From: Kuschelorhynchus macadamiae
Lineage: Eukaryota > Arthropoda > Insecta > Coleoptera > Curculionidae
Direction of reading: 5' to 3'
DNA length: 64,000 nt
Assembly (NCBI GenBank): GCA_030620095.1
Contig: JAUTXW010002146.1
Location: 310,001 to 374,000, forward strand
Below, in pieces: positions 44,650-55,607 of the stretch. Every line of letters begins with the position of its first letter. The first letter of the stretch is position 1. Under the pieces are notes generated by a model. The model ran no database searches and was not told where the DNA came from. It saw only the letters and a list, made by a program, of their open reading frames with translations. Made by a program: the position numbers and the translations under genes.

Positions 44650-46070
44650 TGACTCATGGAATCGGTTGATAAAAACCGCGATAGCAAGCAAACTTTGTGG
44701 AAACATTGCAAGAAAATTGTGGTAAATGTGGCGAAATGCAATATCTGCTTTGAAAACTTCCATCCCAAATGCCTGGTCAAGTTGCACAGGCAAAAAGTAC
44801 AACTTCTGTACCTGTTCCTGAAAATGAGGTAAAAGCTCTTGAAAACGCAAATCCTACTGAAGAAATCAACTTGCTGAAAAAAAACTGGAAGAAATGGAGA
44901 AAAGATATGAAAACCTTTAAGAAAATTGTGAGGTACTGAAAAACAAGGTCAAAATCCTAGAAAAAAAAAAAAAGTCTTTTCCTGATAAGAAGTCCGACGC
45001 AGAAAAGAGTACAAAGTCCAATTCAGAGAAAAATTTCACAAAAAAAAAAACAAGAAACCACTGTAAAGTTGGGAGAAATTCACAACTGTGAAACCAGTAA
45101 CAAAATAGAAAAACACGGAAAATAAAGAACAAAATCCTGTTCCACGCATCCAAAACCAGAGGCGCTGGCATGTAAAGCAACACCACGGACACCACCTGAC
45201 ACAGCACAGCTTGTAAATAGAACCTCTGTTATACTAAATGAAGATGATGTCTGGACAACTGTAAATAAGAAAAAAAAATAAAACACCATCGGAACAAATT
45301 CGACGTCCAGCCCCCATAAATGGTACAAGTAAGGACAGTGAACTCTTTCAAGTGGCACAGAGGATGCACTGGATATTGTCTCCGGGTTTATCAAGACAAA
45401 TGGAACCAGCAAATTTACTAAATTTCTTGAAACATCGTGGGCTCAATAAAGACTGTATTTGTGAGATGAAGACCAAAAATGAAAAAATGATGAGCTCTTT
45501 TAAACTTGGAGTACCTAGGGATAGCAAAGATCGTGTGACGGACCCAGCCTTGTGGCCCAACGGAGTGAATTGAATCATTTTCTGGACCTGCAGCGTCGTC
45601 AAGCCGGGATAAACCGATCTGGGCGGAGTTCCAAGGATTAGACGAGGTAAATTTTAATAATAACAATAAAAAGATAATAAAATTTCTCCATGTAAACATT
45701 CAGTCATTACGTGGTAAAGTTCTCGACCTTGGGGTCCTGGCCGGCGAGGTACACTATGAATGTATCTGTTTGAATGAACACTGACATGTCAGGGATGAGT
45801 TTGATTTTACCCAGATTGATGGCTACATTGCTGCATGAAGCTTTTGTTGATCGGCGAGGGCACATGGGGGAGTGGCAACTTATGTTAGAGACAGTATTAG
45901 GTATTTTGACTTAAATATTTCTAGATTTTCCAACGAACATCATTGCGAAGTCATGGGCTGAATTTTCAAATGATTGCAGTCTCCGGGAAGTGATTGATGT
46001 GAAGATTGTAGTTGCATATTAGCCGCTCAACAAAAGCGCTAAGCTCATAATTTGTACGATGGTATCTTTC
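44650..46070 (+). mobile_element. LINE-F, 5' part (ORF1 and endonuclease)
   Basis: A Cys-containing start (CGKCGEM) is followed by a coiled-coil stretch (LLKKKLEEMEKRYENL, ENCEVLKNKVKILE), Lys/Ser-rich and Pro-rich linkers, then the endonuclease (KIIKFLHVNIQSLRGKVLDL, VATYVRDSIRYFDLNI). Stops and frameshifts are frequent. The element continues at 47150 after an antisense LINE. Confidence 0.7.
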
Positions 46071-46079
46071 TAAAAATAG

Positions 46080-47145
46080 TTGAGATTGTCTCGTTCTCTA
46101 ATAGGAACCAAAAATGAGACCGACTCCAGCAATATTTCAGTCAATCCCTCCATTGAGCAAGTTGTGTAGAAAAATAAGAAGTGCCTTCTTTCTTCGAAAC
46201 TCTAGGGTTTGCAGGCCACAAAGAAGAGCTCTTGTATTATATGTCAGACCTTGATATGGAAAATTAAATTTATATAAGAGGTATGTTGCAAATCTATTTT
46301 TTCGATTCTGTCAATGTGACACTGATATGAAGGACTCCATATTGTATTCCAAAACGCTCCTAACCAATGAATTATAAAGACACTCAATTGCTTTGGTATC
46401 AGTTACATGCTTTGTATGTCGTTTTATAAAGCCCAGCAATCTAAAACCCTTAAGTACAATACAATCAATATGCAGATTAAAAGTTAAATTTTCATCAAAA
46501 ATAACACCCAGATCGGTGAAGGAAGTAACAACTTTAAGATGTACATCATCTATGAGGTAGGTGAAGTGTATGGGATTAATATGTTTATGGAAATAAAGCA
46601 CTTTACATTTAGAAATTTTAAGATGCAGATAATTAGTGTGGCACCATTTGACGCGCCTTTCAATGTCAGACTGCAGTGGAGCAGAGGAAACCGGTGAAAA
46701 GAATTTTAAGTCATCTGTATATAATAGACATCAGACATTTTAAAACAATATACTATATCGTTTGTAAAGAGTAAAAATAAAATTGGTCCAATATATGAAC
46801 CCTGCGGAACATCCGACGTTACAACCTCCCTGGAAGCTAAACCAGACAACTGATAAGCTAAACCAGACAGCTGATAACGATTAAACAAATATCTGATCCA
46901 CTCCAGATAGTTTCCACAAAAACCAATTTGCTACAATTTACATAATAGAAGCTGATGGCAAACACTGTCAAAAGCCTTAGATATGTCAGTGTAAATGACA
47001 TCAATCTGTTGGCCAGCCTCAACCGATGTCATTAAGTAATTCTGAAATATTGCAGTCGTTGAGCGACCCCGATAAAAACCATGTTGCACACTCGTAATGT
47101 AGTGTTTTAATGATTCAAAGATATCATCGTTTTGAGGGAAACAAT
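46080..47145 (-). mobile_element. LINE-G, antisense insertion in LINE-F
   Basis: RT palm and thumb pieces lie on the minus strand: QGSYIGPILFLLFTNDIVYC (46706-46888), SFTDLGVIFDENLTFNLHID and ECLYNSLVRSVLEY (46311-46601). GLQTLEFRRKKALLIFLHNL follows further left. Both ends are truncated; the fingers (TDISKAFDSVCH-like) are near 46950-47010. Confidence 0.75.
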
Positions 47146-47149
47146 CTAT

Positions 47150-48563
47150 TTTTAAGCTGTCAATTCGGCTTTAGAGATAAAAAATCGACTACATATACTA
47201 TTAATAGACTGCCAAGTCATGTACTTGAGGGCTTTGAGTAATTACTGGACACATATGCTTCATTTTATGATTTAACAAAAGCGTTCGACTATGTATCCCA
47301 TGATATACTTATAGCTAAACTTGCACATTACAACTTTAGTAGGAACAGCCAGTCCCTTATTGAATCTTACCTATCTGAGAGGTGTCAGTATGTAACCTAC
47401 AAGCGAGGGGTCTCTTCCCGACAGATTGTTATGTACGGGGTTTCCCAGGGATCTGTACTGGGACCCGTGCTATTCATCATCTACATAAACGACCTGAACA
47501 ATTCACACATGAACGCACCTGTCAAACCGGAGCTGGATGACATCTGTAGTTAGTTTAGCTATCATCCGAGCCAGCAAATTCAGACGGTTATAAGTGATAC
47601 ACAGCTGGGTCTGCAGCATTGGTTCCTCGCAAACAGGCTGAGCCTCAACAATGACAAAATTCAAACAATAAATTTTAGTCTTAGACGGATGGGTGCAGAT
47701 GACTCACGCCAGGTGCAGGTGAATTTCCTAGGGGTATGCCTTGACTCCAGACTTTCGTGGGAGGGACACAGTCTAGCTGAACAAGAAGTTGTGTAGGATA
47801 ACATTTCTTATACAGAGTCTGGTTAAAAATGTATCTCTGGAGGTTCTACTGGTAGCATATCATGGATACTTTGAATCTGTTATGACCTATGCTGTTCTGA
47901 AGTGGGGGTGTTCATCCCATGCTGCCAGGATTTTTGGCATACGGAGAAGATGTATTCGAATCATGATGAACGTTGCGATACAGAGACTGCTGTCGTTGGT
48001 GTTTTGCTGAGTTGGGTGTTCTTACATTCCCATGTGTATTTATGCTTCAATGTATCTTCATTAAGTCTAACATCGGTAGTTGTTAGTAGCGCAGGGAAGT
48101 GTACATGAGTATCCGATTCGCAACGGCAGGGACTTAGCTACACCTTTCCATAGACTGAGATGGTACAGGGTATCTTTGTGTAAAGTTGTTTAATCTGCTT
48201 CCTGATGCCATAAGACAACTGGGGGTTGAGAGATTTAAAAATAAAATGAAACATTACTTAATCAGCAAATCATTTTATTCGGTGAGTGAATACATGGAGA
48301 ATAACTTCAGTGATTTAATTCTGTGATAGCGCTAATCCTTGGAATTTTTCCCATTTTAACATAATGGTGCAATTTTCTGTGCAATCTATGTATTGTTGTC
48401 TTTGTTAGTTTTGGTGTAATTGAAATACGTACGTTAGTGTAATTGATATATTTTAAGTGTATTTTATAATTTGACCCCTTACGGGATAGCTTTAATTTTA
48501 TTTTTTTTTAAATGTATATGCACGTTTGTGCAATTTTACCATTAAAAAGCTATCTATCTATCT
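47150..48563 (+). mobile_element. LINE-F, 3' part (RT and 3' UTR with (CTAT)n tail)
   Basis: QLGFRDKKSTTYTINRL, YDLTKAFDYVSHDILIAKLA, GVSQGSVLGPVLFIIYINDL and NRLSLNNDKIQTINFSLRR identify the RT. The FADD segment has been lost around 47540. The tail TATCTATCTATCTATA at about 48549-48564 runs straight into the zinc-finger exon. Confidence 0.8.
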
Positions 48564-49729
48564 ATAATGCATGTGAAGCACTCGGTCTCATCGGGCTTTT
48601 TATGCAATGACTGATATGTCTCCTTAATGACCATTTTCGAGGTGTCTTGAAATAACATTTAAAACAATAAAACCACTCAATTTCGTCGGCAGATCTGTGC
48701 GTTTTCATGTGAGTGTTTAATATGTCTTTGCGAATCGTTTTGTATGGACATTTTGAACATTTGTACCATACTCTTTCATCAGGATTTTTGTGTCTGATCG
48801 AATGCCGGGTAAGATTATATTTTTGCAGTGATTTGTAAGGACAATCTGAACATTTGTACCATACTTTTTTATCAGATCGTACATGTGTGATTGAGTGTTT
48901 GAGATTTTCCTTACGAGCAGACTGGTACGAACATTGTAGACATTTGTAAATCAAATTTTCGTTGGGCTGTTTATGTATTATCAAATGGGTTCGGCATTTA
49001 TACAATTTTACTTCACTTTTTGATTTATGTGTAAGATCATGATTGGAATGAGCAATAGCATGTCGTCTTAGATGTGCTTTCTGATCTGTTTCTTCAGACT
49101 CTTTATGTCTCATTGAATGTCGTTTAAGGAGGTATTTATTAGAAGACCAGTAAACACACTTTGAACAATTGCACCATACTTTTTCACTAGACTTTCTGAT
49201 CAAATGTTGTTTAAGGAGATTCTTACGAGTTGACTGATAAGGACAATCTGAACATTTGTACCACACTTTTTTATCAGGCTCTTTATGCCTAAATGAATGT
49301 CTTTTAAGGAGGTCCTTTCTATCTGACTGGTAAACACACTCTGAACATTTGTACCATACTTTTTCATCAGATCGTTTATGTGTGATCAAATGTCGTTTGA
49401 GATTATCTTTATGAGAAGACTGGTACGAACACTCTAGACATTTGTAAAATAAATTTTCAATGGGCTTTATCATATGCTGTGTGAGAAGATCTTTCTGTTT
49501 TGACTTGTAAGGAAACTCTGGGCATTTGTACAGTTTTACTTCATTTCTTGATTTATCTGTAATATCACGGTTGGCATGTTGTTTTTCTTCCGAATGCTGC
49601 TTTAAGTTATCTCTATGAGCTGATTTGTACCATAGATGATCCTTATGAGTAGTCTGGTAGCGACACTCTGGATATATATGCAGTTTTGCTTCATTTTTCG
49701 CTTCGTATGTTAATTCATGGTGAGACATC
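48562..49729 (-). CDS. C2H2 zinc-finger terminal exon, partly degenerate paralogue
   Basis: The exon starts after TTTTTTAG at 49730, one base before the ATG of MSHHELTYEAKNEAKLH, the same place and phase as the exon ending at 32158. It has 388 codons. About six fingers are canonical (for example YKCLECSYQSSHKDNLKRHLITH at residues 95-117). Several others are broken: IYPEC lacks the first Cys, CPEFPY has Phe for Cys, one finger has lost its first half (DQKAHLRRHAIAH), and one is a residue short (NLKHSITH). The stop codon lies in the adjacent LINE-F tail. It may be a functional alternative exon or a decaying duplicate. Confidence 0.7.
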
Positions 49730-49734
49730 CTAAA

Positions 49735-50030
49735 AAAAATAACAATTATTTATTTATTTATTCCATAAATTTTAAAATTCAACAAAAAAACTACACATGT
49801 TAACAAAATAATAATGATTTGACCGAAGCAGAAGCTATATGAATCATCCTATTATAGAAGAAAAAAAACAAGACAAAAAAGTACAATTCAATCCCATTGA
49901 ATAATATGGGATTTTTTTCTGTAAAAATTAGAATTTTTATTGATAAACTATACAAACATTGACATACTAAGAACTACATATACAGGGTGATTCGAAAGCA
50001 AGCGTTATCCGTTTGTAGGTGTAATAAAAA
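49735..50030. other. No gene; one Tc1-like terminus
   Basis: AT-rich. TACAGGGTGATTCGAAAGC at 49980 is a solo terminus resembling the Tc1-type ends elsewhere. Confidence 0.4.
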
Positions 50031-50330
50031 AAACACTAAATATGCTTTATTGTCATAAGAGCAATCCTGTAAAAAGCCATAAAATTCAAACATCCAAGCA
50101 GATAAACGCAAACAAAAACAAATCATCATATAAGTCAAAATATAAAAGAAGATGTATAAAGTCATTCTAAATCTAGGTAAAACTAAAACAAAATAAAGTC
50201 ATGATTAAAAACATGAAAAAACAGGTAATGTGACAATAATAGAATAGCAGACAACATGCCCTCATACAGTAACAAAAAATTGGATCCACCCCTAACGATA
50301 CAACTCGTCAGTAAGGTATTTCTGTAAATT

Positions 50331-51383
50331 CTAATATGCTTTTTGTTCTAAACGTCTAGAAATTGATTTTCGGAATAATTTTAAGTCAGTAATGTTTCGC
50401 AGACTTAGCGGTAAGTGGTTGTAGATATTTAGGCTATTAAAAATAAGAGAATGCCTAATCATGGCCGTTCTAGGAATAGGCAGCGAGAGGTTGTTAGCTT
50501 GGCGGGTGTTATATGGCGTTGTGTGTGGCGATGGATCCATGCCAAAGAATAGTCGCATCATCGGCGAACAAAGTGAACACAAGAATATTCAAAAATGATG
50601 AGTCATTAATGTCAAGCAGGAAGAGTATTGGTCTCAATACTGGCCCTCGAGGACACCCCTTGAAATGTTATGGCAATTCGAGCAGGTCATCACATTTCAC
50701 TGTCTGAGATCTTCCACAAATATAGTACTCATCCAGTCAAGAGCCACACCCCGAAACCCAAACAACTCCAACTTCCGCAACAGCGTTGTGTGACTTACGC
50801 AATCGAAAGCTTTTGAGAAATCACAAAACACTACTGCAACCGCATTGCGGTCGTTGAGACTTAAATACACTCCCTCCAAAAAAGTGAAAATTGCGTCAGC
50901 TTTTCCCCTGCTTCGCTGAAATCCAAACTGTGAGTCAGAAAGTATATTGATACGTGACAAATAAGCTATGATTCTACCTTTAACGAGTTTCTCAATTAAC
51001 TTTGATAAAGAAGACAGCAATGCGATGGGACGAAAGTTTGAAGGATCATTAAGCTCACCAGCCTTGTATAGCGGGATGAGAATTGCTTTTTTTAAGCATT
51101 GTGGAAATACTCCGTTGGTAAAAGAATGGTTAATCAACCCTCCCAACGTTTGTAAAGTAACATCAGGAAGATTAATTAGGATTTTGACAGATATACCATC
51201 AAATCTAACTGAATTTTTATTTTTTATATCCATTAAGACTCTATACAACTCTTTAACGCTAGTAGAATCCAAGACAAAGCTTTCCGGAAAAAAAATATAT
51301 TTTAAGTAATTTAAAGGGTCGTTCCCAGAACTCAAGTTAGATGTAAGAATTTCTGCAACTGAACAGTAGAAGTCGTTTATCAC
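50331..51383 (-). pseudogene. LINE-H reverse transcriptase with thumb deletion
   Basis: From 51383 the frame is open for 228 codons: NFRPIALLSSLSKLIEKLVK, FCDFSKAFDCVSHTTLLRKL. GVPRGPVLRPILFLLDINDS and LFADDATILWHGS follow in another frame near 50510-50670. It then jumps to PHTTPYNTRQANNLSLPIPR and ISRRLEQKAY, so roughly 150-200 residues of thumb are missing. Confidence 0.8.
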
Positions 51384-52169
51384 TTTTTTTTCCAGTTTTC
51401 TCTGGTCCTGTTTTGAGAGTTTTTAAGTCTTTTCGTGTAAAAATATTCTTTGGCCAGCTTTAAAGTGGTTCTATAAATGCGGCTATATTTTCTGATATAA
51501 TCCAGAATAAAACCATTATAACAATATTTCCTAAGTGTGCACAAAATATTGAGATTTTTAGCAGATACTCGGAACTATCCAGGGGTTTCTTTTTTTTAAC
51601 CTTTAGTCTTTTCAGCGGAAAACATTTATTGAAAATGTTCACCAAGTGCTCATGAAAATATTTGAAGGATCAGATTGATAAAATCAATCAAGAAATATCT
51701 CAACCCTTGTTAAAGGTGGTCTGTAAATACAGATTATATAAATATTAGAAGTACGGCTATAAACTATGGAAAATTCAAACTCTCCTTTCAATAAAATGTT
51801 ATTTAAATTGCCAAAAGTAATAAAATTTAATTTACCAACAAGTCTGCTTTTATTAAACTATATATTCCGGTATCAGCTACGGTTCACCTTCTCTAAGCCA
51901 ATGTTCGGTTAGAAGAACAACGTCTGGAAATTTCAACTCCATTAAAAAAATATAAAACTCGTCACATTTATTCCTCAGTGACTGTATATTGAGTAGCAAC
52001 AGTGATATAGCGATTGAAGACTTGCAAGCTTTTTCATTTTTTGTTTACTAATGTATTCTTTTTTTGTAATTCAGTTCATCAATCAGTTTTTTTTCTGTTT
52101 CGAACACTTCATCCTCAAAATGAATGGTTTTCCTTCTCCCTTTTTGATACATAATCTCTTTCTGCTTAA

Positions 52170-54270
52170 CCTTCCGGTACACGGGTTGGGTCTAATAGAC
52201 CAAGCTATTCGTTTTTTTGCCGCCATTTTTAACAGCACTTGAATTTCGACTCGATCCTCTGTGTACCTTTCGGTCGGCGCCACCTACATCTATTGCTACT
52301 GGCAACAATTCAGTTCAGTTCGCTCTGGACCTGCAGCAGCGGTATATGTCCTAATAGACCCAACCCGTGCACTGGTGTTAGTTTTTGCAGTGATTTTTGT
52401 TATTTTGCTGTGGAACTTTTGTTATAAGTTGTGACTAAAACGTTGTTTTCTTAAAATAATGTATTCTTATGAAGCAGAGGTCGCTAGACTCCAAAAATTG
52501 TATGTAGAAGTGCCTACAGATGAACATCCCGATAGTGACGATGACTCCGTTGCTGATCCCGGCTTTGAAGAAGGAAGTATAATTTAGTGTCTCATTTACC
52601 TGGTGTCGTCGGTAATGCAAAACATTTAACCGAGGTATGTATACATTTAAATCATTGCCGAAAAATTTAAAGATAAATATGATGTTAAACCAACGGATAG
52701 CACAGAAATCAAGGCACTTATAGGTCTGTTATACTTAGCTGGGGTATTGCATGGAGGGCGTCTAAATATTTTGGAACTTTGGTCTACCACAGATGGGATG
52801 GGAGTAGAAATATTCCCTGCTACAATGGCTTTGCGCAGATTTCGATTTTTGCGTGTCTGCGGTTTGACAACGTTGCAACTAGAGACGAAAGAAAAAAGGA
52901 GATAAAATCGCAGCAGTACGAGAACTACTGAACAAAGCCAATGCAAATTTCCAGAAACCCTATACTCTTGGAGAATTTGTAACCATTGACGAAATGTTGC
53001 TAGCTTTTCGCGGGCGCTGCGGGTTCAGGGTTTATATACCAAATAAACCAAATAAATATGGGCTTAAAGTGTTTTCGTTGGTAGACTCCAGAACGTTTTA
53101 TACAAGCAATGTGGAATTATATTGTGGAAAGCAGCCAACTGGACCATATGATGTTAGCAACGCAACCGCAGATGTTGTTTACAGATTGTGTAAACCTATT
53201 TTAAATACTGGAAGAAATATAACTATGGATCGATGGTTTACAAGCTACGAGATGGTAAAAACAATGCGTGATCTCCATAAAACTACAGTCGTTGCTACAA
53301 TTCGTTCTAATAAAAGAGAACTTCCCCCAGCCCTGGTCAGCTCAAAAGGGCGGGAACACTATTCCTCCTTATTTGCTTCCAGCCAAGATATGTCGCTTGT
53401 GTCTTACGTCCCTCGAAAAGGTAAATGTGTTCTAGTAGTTTCGACTATGCACAATGACAATAAAATTGATGAAAGCACCGGCGAGCAGAAAAAACCCGAA
53501 ATGATCACCTTTTATAATTTGACGAAAGGTGGTGTTGATAGCGTGGATCATCTTGCAAGTTCATACGATGTTGCAAGAAATACAAAGCGCTGGACCATGG
53601 TGGTTTTTTATGGTCTACTTAATGTGGCATGTTTTTAAGAAGTTTAGGGACTCAACTGGTTATGGACAATATGAAAAGGCGCGCTATTAATCAGCACATA
53701 CCACGAGCAATTCGGCAAATTTCTATTCGCCTGTCTGGAATTGAGGAGAAAAAACCAGTAACCCCAGTGAACAAGAGAGGTCGCTGTAAATATTGCAAGG
53801 ACCGCAAAACAAAATATTATTGCAAATGTTGCACAACAATTGGTTGTGTTTAGAGCATGTTGAAATGTTTTATCAAGAATGCAGTGAAAAAAATTAGTTG
53901 TTTTTTTTAATTAATGTTTATACAATAAGATTTCCCTTTCTTTAATAATTTTTGTACGAATAAACTTACTTGTTCAAATGATTTTGTGGTTTAAATTCAA
54001 AGAAAGATGTATTTGTAATATTTAGGAATAACATATTTGTAGATGATGAAGAAGTAACCATTTAGTTATTATAAAAAAAAATTAGTTATAAATATTTTTA
54101 TACATACATACTGTTTTTTATTTTTGTTAAAACTAGGAAATTAGTTCAAATAGTGATATAAAAACAAAAAAAAAGTTGTAAAAACTATTTGAAATAATAA
54201 TATTTTTATTGGGTCTAATGGACCCCACCCGTCTACTAGTGAATCATTTTTCCACCCGTTTACCGGAAGG
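52170..54270 (+). mobile_element. piggyBac element, 2.1 kb, with TTAA duplication
   Basis: TTAA at 52166-52169 and 54271-54274 flank inverted ends: CCTTCCGGTACACGGGTTGG on the left and, reversed, CCTTCCGGTAAACGGGTGG on the right. GGTCTAATAGACC-type subterminal repeats occur on both sides and again near 52352. It inserted into LINE-H ORF1; joining the flanks restores a continuous Lys/Glu-rich coiled-coil region. Confidence 0.92.
52459..53853 (+). pseudogene. piggyBac transposase (DDE_Tnp_1_7), a few frameshifts
   Basis: The ATG at 52459 opens an acidic N-terminus (PTDEHPDSDDDSVADPGFEE) that stops at about 52585. IKALIGLLYLAGVLHGGRL is in another frame at 52700. From 52994 the main frame (214 codons) carries the catalytic core. 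The three catalytic Asp are in VTIDEMLLAFRG (52987), NITMDRWFTSYE (53228) and KGGVDSVDHL (53537). The end at 53629-53853 has the Cys-rich domain CKYCKDRKTKYYCKCC typical of piggyBac. Lesions near 52585, 52865 and 53635 inactivate it. Confidence 0.92.
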
Positions 54271-54590
54271 TTAATAACATTCCGCAACTCGGACACTTTT
54301 TCTTGCAATTTCTGAATTATTTCCCCCCTTTCCAATTCTAGATCCTCAAATTTTGATTGTGCGTTTGTTATTTGTCTCTTTAATAGTTGATTTGTGTGTT
54401 CAACAATATAATTTTGGACCTAATAGTTTTAGTGAAATGTTGCTTTTTTTTCTTTTCGCGAACTGTTTCAATCCGTTAAAAAATATATATAAGCACTACT
54501 TGACAAGAAATAAACTTGAAAAGGTCAGTAACCTATCAGCCACAATGCACGCGAAAAAAATAGGAGACTGCAATACATAAACAACCTTAC

Positions 54591-54870
54591 TTTCAGTGTG
54601 TATTCGATCCATTCATAAACAGTAAATACTAAACAAAAACAAATAAGGTCACTGACCTACATTTCAGGTAAATAAATAAATCCACTGCGGAAATGTATCA
54701 CAAAAAACATGTTATTCCAAATTCGTTTGAAGTAAAAAAAAGGGAATTCCCTTGAATAGGTGAAAATAATAATTTAATGAAGTTCACACTGGCCACTGGC
54801 TTCTTATCAGCTCATTTGAATATTTGCAGATAAGGTGGAGATAAGCAATAAAAATAACAAAATCCTTGAA
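54591..54870. other. No gene recognised
   Basis: AT-rich spacer with no motif. Confidence 0.4.
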
Positions 54871-55120
54871 AATCTAAATTCAGAATATGATTCAGCATTA
54901 AATGTTTATACAGCACACCGATTTTCGAAATTTAATTATAAACGGTTTAAAAACATGGTGAAAAAATCGTTTTTAGGGTGTCCCCTACAGATGGGCGTAG
55001 TTCCTCTAGTATGCATTTTCGGACCCATATTAATATGAACTTTTTATGTTATTTTTATGTAAAGATTAAACCCACAAACCGATAACGTATATGGTTGAAT
55101 CACCCTGTTTATGGTTATAA
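54870..55120. mobile_element. Solo terminus of a Tc1/DUF4817-like element
   Basis: AATTCAGAATATGATTCAGC, then TTTTTAGGGTGTCCCCTACA and ATGGGCGTAG, are diverged versions of the arm at 42300-42440. It ends with AATCACCCTGTTTATG at about 55097-55112. Confidence 0.5.
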
Positions 55121-55607
55121 AAGAATAACCAGGAAAACCTTCTTTGGTCAAATGAAGAGTAGAAAACAGGGCTGTACAGGGCTAGTGCTTTAGTTACTCC
55201 AATAATCTCTTTCACGAGCCATATATGACACTTTTGCGGGGTATCTCCCTTATTTTTAAAGATAGGGGTGCGGTTTTCGCGACAGTATGCTACTTTTTTG
55301 TGAAATTAAAGATGACGCCAGCAGAATTTTCGTACCGTTTTGGCTTTTGAGCATTTTTCAGGCATCCCTCGTATCCCAGCTATCTAGACTAGCTATAAGA
55401 CTTTTTCTAGTTTAGAAACTTAGAAAGAAAAGCCGAGACAGATAGTTACATCTGACCTCTAAGAGAGCAATATGAAATCTTCGCAAAAGTTGATCACTAG
55501 GAATACCTCTAAAAGGGTAAATCCCATCAGTTCTAAACCATACCATCTTTGCGAACTTCCGCTGGGTAGATTTCAAGCTGTCGCCGTGTGTTTTATAATA
55601 TGGAGAC
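55120..55607. other. No gene recognised
   Basis: Mixed-composition sequence without an identifiable exon. Confidence 0.35.

Larger units (their letters stand above)
50035..54590 (-). mobile_element. LINE-H, non-LTR retrotransposon split by piggyBac
   Basis: It reads leftward. The ORF1 coiled coil (EHTNQLLKRQITNAQSKFED, 54275-54430) is interrupted by the piggyBac and resumes at 52040-52165 (KQKEIMYQKGRRKTIHFEDE). The endonuclease start LLLLNIQSLRNKCDEFYIFL is near 51950. After a deletion, the linker and RT follow (50330-51660). The 3' end near 50035 carries CAATAAAGCATATTTAG, like LINE-A. Confidence 0.75.

Noticed and set aside
45352..45573. Overlapping open frames on both strands near 45.4 kb
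   Set aside because: They are shadows within the degraded LINE-F ORF1 region and carry no domain of their own.
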